Of a stretch of 64,000 nucleotides of DNA, positions 58,616-64,000 are shown piece by piece (position 1 is the stretch's first letter; each line of letters opens with the position of its first letter). The stretch is from positions 58,175-122,174 of the forward strand of contig JAQBZB010000001.1 of assembly GCA_027622275.1 (NCBI GenBank), read 5' to 3'. Made by a program: the position numbers and the translations under genes. Below the pieces are notes generated by a model. The model worked only from the letters and a program-made list of their open reading frames with translations, did no database searches and was not told the DNA's origin. Source of the DNA: Planctomycetota bacterium (lineage in GTDB: Bacteria; Planctomycetota; Planctomycetia; Pirellulales; Pirellulaceae).

Positions 58616-60066
58616 ATGTCGCGACTACAGGTGCAAGAATCGAAGGTCCAGGAACGTGTTTTGAATCGCGCGGATCGAGCGTGTCCGAAGTGTCAGCAGA
58701 AGATGCACGTTCGCTGCCGCCGCGAACGTAGTCTCCAGACCCTTCCACGGCCCGTTCGATGGAACGTCAAGCTCGTGCAGTGCCGAAATGAACTTTGCGA
58801 TCACAGAAAACTCCTCTAGTCCCGAGCAAGAATCCGGCGATGCCAGGCCTCGCTGGGGGATCGGTTGGGACGTCTTCTGCTGGATCGGTCAGCGACGTTG
58901 CTCCAGGCATTGGTCCGGGCCTCAAATTCGCCATGAACTTAGCGACAGCTACGACATTCCCTTGTCCGACGACGCCATCGAAGATCACATTGCCTTGTAC
59001 CAGAACATGGTCGCGGCTCGTCATCAGGATGCGCACGAAATGGAGAACGCCTATCGCGACTCGCAAGAGGTCGCCCTGACGATCGATGGTTTGCAACCGG
59101 AGAAAGGACACGAGTCGCTTGATGTTGTTCGCGAAGTGACTCGCCATCGCGTCTGGTTTGCCGAGCCGCTGCTGTCGGGCGCGACCGACGAGATCAGGAA
59201 GCTGTTTGTCCGCGCCAAGGAAATTGCCGACAAGTTGAATTTGCAAGTCGTGTTATGGATCTCCGACAAGCAGGATGCTTTCCTGAAGTGCATCGCCGAA
59301 GAGTTTCCCGACGTGCCGCACCGCTATTGCGAGAACCACTTCTTTCGCGATCTGGCCAAGCCGGTGCTCGAGATGGATCGTACGGCGAAGAAGAAGATGC
59401 GTGCCACAATCAGGGGATTGCGGGCTCTGGAACGTGAAGTCCTCGAGGCTCGGCGAGGCGCGTCAGACGACACCAGTCCCCCGGCGGACGATGTCGACAA
59501 GACGGCCACTCTCGCCAGAGAGAGTGGCGATGTGGTACTCGACTAGTCCGCAAGAGACCTTGGCACGTGTGCGGGACTAGACCGACGAAGTGCATCAGGT
59601 GATGGACCTCCTGCGAGCTGACGACGGTCTGCCGCTGGCCGAGCGGGAGCCGCTATTCACGGCGCAGATCGACAAGATTTAGATCCGCACGGCGAACGTG
59701 ATGACGTCCATTGAGAAGGGCCTATTCGCGGGAGCGGACCTGGCCTGTTACCCGCGTGACAACTTGGACCTGGAGCGTTGGTTCCGTCTGCCGAAATCGC
59801 CTGAACGTCGGATTCACGGTCACCACCACGCGGGCCTTCGCATTGTCCGAGAAGGCTCGACATTAATCCCCACGTTGGACGCTCACGCCGCGCACCCAGA
59901 CGTCTTTAGCCGTCAAGATATTTCGCCCTTCGAGACGGTCGCAGCACCGCCCAGCCAACTCGCCTCGCAACAGCGACATGCCATCATGCGGAAAGGCCGT
60001 TCCCCCCAAAAAAAAACGCCCCATCCTGCTAAAAGAACCAGACAGCCGAATCCGCAAAGCCAGTAG
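58616..60066 (+). pseudogene. Degenerate insertion-sequence transposase
   Basis: A decayed transposase with an N-terminal zinc knuckle (ACPKCQQKMHVRC, LVQCRNELCDH) from an ATG at 58616 with a GGAG site. The frame shifts near 58810 into the catalytic part (LTIDGLQPEKGHESLDVVRE, LWISDKQDAFLKCIAEEF, HRYCENHFFRDL), stops near 59546, and continues in a third frame from about 59581 (FTAQIDKI, stop, then WFRLPKSPERRIHGHHH). At least two frameshifts and stops make it inactive. Bacterial IS family not assigned. No terminal inverted repeats were identified. Confidence 0.8.
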
Positions 60067-60087
60067 ATAAGCGGGACATTGAGTAAA

Positions 60088-60116
60088 AGGGCGAGCCATG
60101 TGCTCGCCTCTTTTTG
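60088..60116. terminator. Hairpin with T tail
   Basis: Perfect 7-bp arms (GGCGAGC 60090-60096, GCTCGCC 60102-60108) with a 5-nt loop, TCTTTTT to the right and AAAA to the left, so it may work in both directions. It would stop transcripts leaving the nuclease gene on the minus strand. Confidence 0.65.
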
Positions 60117-60123
60117 TGGCAAG

Positions 60124-60182
60124 CATAGTCGTGGTTCGCTCCGCGAACAGAACGTATGTTCGCGGAGCGAACAACGACTATG
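60124..60182. repeat. Paired palindrome overlapping a stop codon
   Basis: 25-bp arms (60124-60148, 60158-60182) with one mismatch and a 9-nt loop; each arm holds GTTCGCTCCGCGAAC. On the minus strand it supplies the TAG stop of the adjacent gene. Confidence 0.88.
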
Positions 60183-60843
60183 CAGCACGCCGATAGAGCC
60201 GCGCGTTGACTTGCTTGCCACAATCTTCCAAAGCAGCTGTCTTGCGCAGGCAATAGGCGATTTGTTGAGCTTTGCTCCGCGAGATATTCATGGCTTCCGC
60301 GAGGTGTCCCGTGTGAAACGGCTCGGGTAAGTCCGCCGGGATCAATCGCAACAGATCGCGGAGGCTTTGAAAGCGGTGGATTTCGTGAAGCTTGACGAGC
60401 TTCTGGTCTTCGACCACGTGGTCGCGCTGGCGACGATAACGCCGACGTCCGTGCCCCGGATACCGCCACTCTTCGATATCAATCAACGGAACCTCCAGCG
60501 TCAGGTTGGGATGCGGGAAGACTCGCGTGAAGTAGACCAGCTCGTCGAACAGATCCAGGACCGAACCTTGCTTCGGGCTGAGCCGCCGTTCAACGACACG
60601 CCCCCCGGCGGATTTCAATTTCACCAACTGTTTGCGGACGATGATTGGCTTGACGACGAGCATCCGGTGCTCGGCCGTTAGATCCGCGACCTTGTCTCGA
60701 ATCGCCGCCAACGAACCGTGTTGGATCTCGATCAGCTCACCGTCGCAGACGACATCGATTCGATAACGCCCCAGCTTATGCTCAACTTCCGCGCCGTGGT
60801 CGGCGTAAAGTTCCTTGAGTTGCTTGTGAAGAGAGCTTTCCAT
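60178..60843 (-). CDS. Possible restriction-like nuclease with C-terminal winged helix
   Basis: A 221-residue protein. The N-terminal 70 residues have a PD-(D/E)XK-like pattern: LKELYADHGAEVEHKLG, then YRIDVVCDGELIEIQHGSL, where Asp and the E-x-Q would be catalytic. The C-terminal part (from about 150) looks like a winged helix (EPFHTGHLAEAMNISRSKAQ). Nuclease activity is proposed only from this pattern. Its stop codon lies in the palindromic element downstream. The ATG at 60843 was preferred to a TTG four codons upstream. Confidence 0.55.
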   Translation of the reverse strand: MESSLHKQLKELYADHGAEVEHKLGRYRIDVVCDGELIEIQHGSLAAIRDKVADLTAEHRMLVVKPIIVRKQLVKLKSAGGRVVERRLSPKQGSVLDLFDELVYFTRVFPHPNLTLEVPLIDIEEWRYPGHGRRRYRRQRDHVVEDQKLVKLHEIHRFQSLRDLLRLIPADLPEPFHTGHLAEAMNISRSKAQQIAYCLRKTAALEDCGKQVNARLYRRAA

Positions 60844-60957
60844 CGGACGAGCCAACGCGAGAGAGGAGGTATCTCTCTTCGTATCGGTCGCTCACCTTCC
60901 TGACTTCGACGCGAACGCAAGAAAAGCTGCTAGCAGACTCGCGAGATTGCCTCGCTG

Positions 60958-61506
60958 TTACTCCGGCTCGATACCGAAGTCACGGATCGTCAGCAGCGAT
61001 CGGAGCGGATAACCTCGTGCGGCAAAGATCTCGGCAGCTCCGGCGAGTCGATCGACAATCGAGATCACGCCGACCACCTTCAAGCCCGCGGCCTCAGCCT
61101 TCTCAATCGCCTTGAGCGAACTGCCGCCGGTCGTTGTCGTGTCTTCGACGATTACGACGGAGTCACCCGCTTCGACCGGTCCTTCGACATCGCGTCCTGT
61201 GCCGTGTTCCTTCGATTCCTTGCGAACGATGAAGCCTTTGATCGGCTTGTTCTGCTGCCCCGCGACGGTGATCAAGGCAGCCGTGATGGGATCAGCTCCA
61301 ATCGCCATGCCACCAACGGCGTCGGGCAGCTCCTCGCCAAGCAACTCCAGAATTCCTTCGGCGATCAAGTTGGCACCGCGCGGGTGCAGCGTCACCTTAC
61401 GGCAATCGAGATAAAACGACGCCTTCTTACCCGATGCCAGCGTAAACTCGCCGAACTCGAGTGCCAGCTCCTTGATCAATTCAATCAACGCTTGCTTGTC
61501 GTACAA
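60958..61506 (-). CDS. pyrE: Orotate phosphoribosyltransferase
   Basis: A 182-residue PyrE, which joins orotate to PRPP in UMP synthesis. The PRPP-binding loop is VVIVEDTTTTGGS at about 117-129; the start FGEFTLASGKKASFYLDCR and the GFIVRKESKEHGTG loop are typical. Length is slightly short but complete. Confidence 0.96.
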   Translation of the reverse strand: MYDKQALIELIKELALEFGEFTLASGKKASFYLDCRKVTLHPRGANLIAEGILELLGEELPDAVGGMAIGADPITAALITVAGQQNKPIKGFIVRKESKEHGTGRDVEGPVEAGDSVVIVEDTTTTGGSSLKAIEKAEAAGLKVVGVISIVDRLAGAAEIFAARGYPLRSLLTIRDFGIEPE

Positions 61507-62447
61507 AATAATCTCCTTCCACCATCTCAGTTTCCGTGCCCGTTGATACCACGCGAGGATCGGTTGTTGAAGGGGCTGTGTCTGAGATTTTGACCGAAGT
61601 CTGAATCACTTCGAAAGCTGGCCGTTCAACCTCGCATAGAGAATTGAGCCTCAGCTTTGCGGATACGATGTGTGCGTATCACCGCCAATCTGGGGCAGCA
61701 CTGCCACTCCTTGACCGACGCATCGGGCGACTCTCCCACGTCTGGCCTGGCGTTCTCAAAGAGCACCCGATCCTCTGGGGCCAAAATTCCATACGCGTTC
61801 TGGACTGGCGACTCCATTGCGGCGGACGCTTCTGAGAGGCCCCGCCTCTTCAAGATTCATCTCGCCAAGGGGCGGCTGTTTCCTGTTTTGACGCAACGCG
61901 GAGTCATGCTGCCCCGAGCAAATCTCCCAAGAACCGGCGCGCAGCACAAGCTCGACGTTCGAACGCCAGCTTTCGAGTCTGTTACGACGCGAGGCGTCTT
62001 TCGCCGCCAAGCCGCCACTAATTCTGCCGCTTCGACGCTCAGCGCGCGCCCTCCTGTGCAGTATGGAATGGAGCGATTGCGCGCTCAGGACACGATCTCC
62101 GGTGAAGGTTTTGATTGCGCTAAAAGTACAAAGGACGTTTTGTCATTTGTACTTAGCGAAGTCGCGAGTGCATCATCTTGAGCACGCTCGATCAAGGGGG
62201 TCATTCAAGGGCTCTAAATCAGAGTGACTACACGCGTTAACTGCTTTCGGTTTGTTTCACCTCCGCGCGCAAACAGATTATGCTACGGTGCTCGGGCGTG
62301 ATCCCCTCGGTCGGTTGGGCGGGTCCCAGCTTCTAACTCAGGACGGCCATGGGTCGGGCGCCGACTCGCTTCGGGAAGGGAGCCCTTCCCAGAACACGTG
62401 CATTGCACTCGGCAGCGTCTCCGCCGGTAGCGGCGACGCCGTGGCAG
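61507..62447. other. Long region without a supported gene
   Basis: About 940 bases between pyrE and the transposase gene. Frames of 60-170 codons exist on both strands but overlap each other, have no ribosome sites and look like non-coding translation. Small hairpins are visible at 62375-62392 (GGGAAGGG/CCTTCCC) and 62415-62439 (GCGTCTCCGC / GCGGCGACGC with a GTA in the loop). The latter, directly downstream of the transposase gene, may be a REP-like unit. Confidence 0.4.
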
Positions 62448-63440
62448 TCAGCCTTGCCTTGCCGTTTTCATTACCAGTTGCGACTCAGCGCGGGAAATTT
62501 GGCGGCGGAAGAGGGCGGATTCCTCCTCTCGCTTCTTGGCTCGTCGCACCAAGTTCGCTGAGCTATCGGGGTGCCCCAGACCAAAGTGATCGGAAAGCTG
62601 TGCGAGTGTCGCGTTGGTGTACCGACGACAGAGCAAAGCCGCCATTTCTCGCCCTGCCGCCGGCGACCGAAAGCCGACATATTCTTCCGGCTCTACTTCG
62701 TGCATGTCGGCGACGGTTGCCATGACTTCGTCGATCGTCACGGCGCCCATACGACGCGTCAGCCTGCCCCGGCTCTTCTTGCCTTCTCCCTCCGCCAGGG
62801 CGACCATCCGTTTCAAGAACTCCTCCGACCCGATCACCCACTCTCTCAGGGCGGACTTCAGAGGGTTCTCCGTCGCTCCGGAAAGCCCCTCGGCAATGTA
62901 TCTGCGGTAGGCGGATGCAGGGTCTTTGCCGCCGCATTCCCCTCGCCATGCCTCATGCAGGATGTCGTACTGCACAAACGCGTTGCGTGCAGTCTTGCGA
63001 GCGTAGCCCGGATAGCTGCTCTGCGCCCAACCATCAGGATTTTCGGCTAACGGTCGTGCTCCTCGACAAGGATTCAAGTGGATGTAACGACTCAATGTCC
63101 AGAAGTAACTGTCGTCTTCGACCAGGAAGGACTTGTACCGTCCCTGGAACAAGTGCCCGGAGCGCCGATTGCGTTTGGAATACCAGTTGGCGTATCCACT
63201 GAGCCAGTGTTGCATGCCGGACGCCAGGTTGGGCTCGGGAGTTCGCACGAGAAGGTGGATGTGATTTGGCATCCAGCAATAGGCGATCACGTCCCACGCA
63301 GATCGCTGCACTTCGTCAGCCAGACCCTTTGTGATCCGAGCATAGTGACCGTCGTCATGAAAGACGGCCCGGCGACCATCACCGCGCGTGACGATGTGGT
63401 AAATCGCACCGGGGAATTGCAGACGCGGCGGTCTGGGCAT
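62448..63440 (-). CDS. REP-associated tyrosine transposase (RAYT)
   Basis: A 330-residue Y1-family transposase (TnpA_REP type). The HUH-like metal motif is in CWMPNHIHLLVRTPEP at about 56-71, and the catalytic tyrosine region is YRYKSFLVEDDSYFW-like after SGHLFQGRYKS, followed by SRYIHLNPCRGA, a RAYT signature. The C-terminal half has a helix-turn-helix-like part (ATLAQLSDHFGLGHPDSSA). RAYTs move or maintain short palindromic REP sequences, which are abundant in this window. The frame is intact, so it may be active. Confidence 0.93.
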   Translation of the reverse strand: MPRPPRLQFPGAIYHIVTRGDGRRAVFHDDGHYARITKGLADEVQRSAWDVIAYCWMPNHIHLLVRTPEPNLASGMQHWLSGYANWYSKRNRRSGHLFQGRYKSFLVEDDSYFWTLSRYIHLNPCRGARPLAENPDGWAQSSYPGYARKTARNAFVQYDILHEAWRGECGGKDPASAYRRYIAEGLSGATENPLKSALREWVIGSEEFLKRMVALAEGEGKKSRGRLTRRMGAVTIDEVMATVADMHEVEPEEYVGFRSPAAGREMAALLCRRYTNATLAQLSDHFGLGHPDSSANLVRRAKKREEESALFRRQISRAESQLVMKTARQG

Positions 63441-63565
63441 CGTTCAGGATCATTGAGGGTGGAAAAGCGGACCAATGTTGGTTATTCTATCCGATTGAAA
63501 ACCGAAAACCAAGTCTGACCCCGGCGAAGCCCACCGCGACCGGCGCACGCCCAGAAAGTGAACTG

Positions 63566-63739
63566 GTGTGTCCCTTGAGTCCTTTCTATCAGGAGGAGGT
63601 CGATCGGCAGACCTACTACGCTCGCCGTAGCAAAAAGGCATCCAAATCCCATCGCAAGAGACGCAGTAGGCAGCTTGCCGAACTCGGAATCGATCCCGAA
63701 CAAATCAAATCCGTTCCACCGAAAACACCACCATGCTAA
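63566..63739 (+). CDS. Short basic coding-like frame
   Basis: A 57-residue frame with protein-like composition (PFYQEEVDRQTYYARRSKK, RQLAELGIDPEQIKSVPP). The frame is open further upstream without a clear start; a GTG at 63566 is the nearest option and has no good ribosome site. It may be the 3' end of a lost gene. Confidence 0.25.
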   Translation: MCPLSPFYQEEVDRQTYYARRSKKASKSHRKRRSRQLAELGIDPEQIKSVPPKTPPC

Positions 63740-63749
63740 GATCAAACCA

Positions 63750-63875
63750 TCAGACTTGGCGCTGTCCAGTTAGGTTGCGCCATCGTTCCTGCGCCGTCAG
63801 CGATGTATCACCGGCAATACGCAGCAGCTCTTCATCAATGCCCTGTTCCCGTACCATCCGCTGGCCTCTCATCAT
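63750..63875 (-). CDS. Short hypothetical frame
   Basis: A 41-residue frame (MMRGQRMVREQGIDEELLR...) with protein-like composition, directly convergent with the previous entry. No family recognised. The remaining sequence to 64000 shows nothing I can support; an ATG at about 63990 may start a gene beyond the window. Confidence 0.25.
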   Translation of the reverse strand: MMRGQRMVREQGIDEELLRIAGDTSLTAQERWRNLTGQRQV

Positions 63876-64000
63876 GCAGTAAGTAGATCACCAACACACT
63901 CGCCGATGCTGCTCCTTAGTCCTGTGACAAATGCGGGATGCCTCCGTCAAGATAGATGGCAGCAATCGATTGCATAGGAACCCAATACGATGACCAAGAC

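Noticed and set aside
59863..60221. Minus-strand membrane-protein-like frames
   Set aside because: They overlap the transposase remnant and the hairpins, and have no family match or consistent start.
61657..62181. Hypothetical gene of 174 codons
   Set aside because: It overlaps frames on the other strand, has no ribosome site and shows no protein-like pattern.

Overview
The window most likely comes from a planctomycete (Pirellulales-like) chromosome or metagenome bin. The base composition is moderately GC-rich. Genes are dense and on both strands. It carries the archaeal-type C1 genes (ftr and a formylmethanofuran dehydrogenase cluster) that Planctomycetes are known for, a secreted multidomain heme/copper protein of planctomycete style, tandem Uma2-type genes, and many short palindromic repeats between genes. 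No rRNA, tRNA or CRISPR array was seen.

Layout. 1-1.7 kb: the end of a zinc-ribbon CBS protein, a lone receiver protein and a small zinc ribbon protein. 1.8-9.0 kb: a nitrogen assimilation operon on the minus strand (LysR regulator, gltB, gltD). 9.1-17.1 kb: an SDR enzyme, then a molybdenum hydroxylase operon (FAD, 2Fe-2S and Mo subunits, a MoaD/ThiS-like protein and an aldehyde dehydrogenase), followed by an AF2212-like/Doc toxin-antitoxin pair lying between the aldehyde dehydrogenase and a 180-bp remnant of a second one. 17.4-19.4 kb: a restriction-modification locus in which both the methylase and the HNH nuclease are cut by one in-frame TAA. 19.6-28.5 kb: mostly housekeeping genes on the minus strand (ftr, Ser/Thr kinase, accD, a phosphatase-like protein without its catalytic histidines, rpe, scpB, a sugar epimerase). 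28.5-33.1 kb: a 1508-residue TIM-barrel/cytochrome c/propeller/azurin-like fusion. 33.4-39.2 kb: a tripartite heavy-metal-type RND efflux operon. 39.3-44.7 kb: sugar-metabolism enzymes, a four-helix-bundle gene inside inverted repeats, and two Uma2 genes.

46.0-50.5 kb holds the most striking locus: fmdD, a 53-residue protein, fhcB, fhcA and fhcC. fhcB appears interrupted by a TGA, but this TGA is exactly at the catalytic Cys/Sec position of the FwdB/FdhF family (x-His-Gly-Pro context), and a 7-bp stem with an AGUU loop starts 18 nt downstream. I read it as a selenocysteine codon with a bacterial SECIS element. Together with the iron-sulfur cysteines and a separate molybdopterin-dinucleotide-binding subunit, this points to a redox-active formylmethanofuran dehydrogenase rather than the inactive FhcB of aerobic methylotrophs. 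The ftr gene 25 kb away would supply the next step of the H4MPT C1 pathway.

50.7-57.2 kb: a HEAT/TPR protein, a DUF2752 protein, an alpha/beta hydrolase, a globin-coupled histidine kinase followed by an ANTAR response regulator, and a BON-domain gene frameshifted at a GCGTT repeat. 57.3-64 kb is a decayed and mobile region: a broken sulfatase, a broken insertion sequence, a possible nuclease, pyrE, and a REP-associated tyrosine transposase (RAYT). Palindromic repeats occur throughout and often abut or supply the stop codon of the neighbouring gene; the RAYT is a candidate for the enzyme that spreads them.
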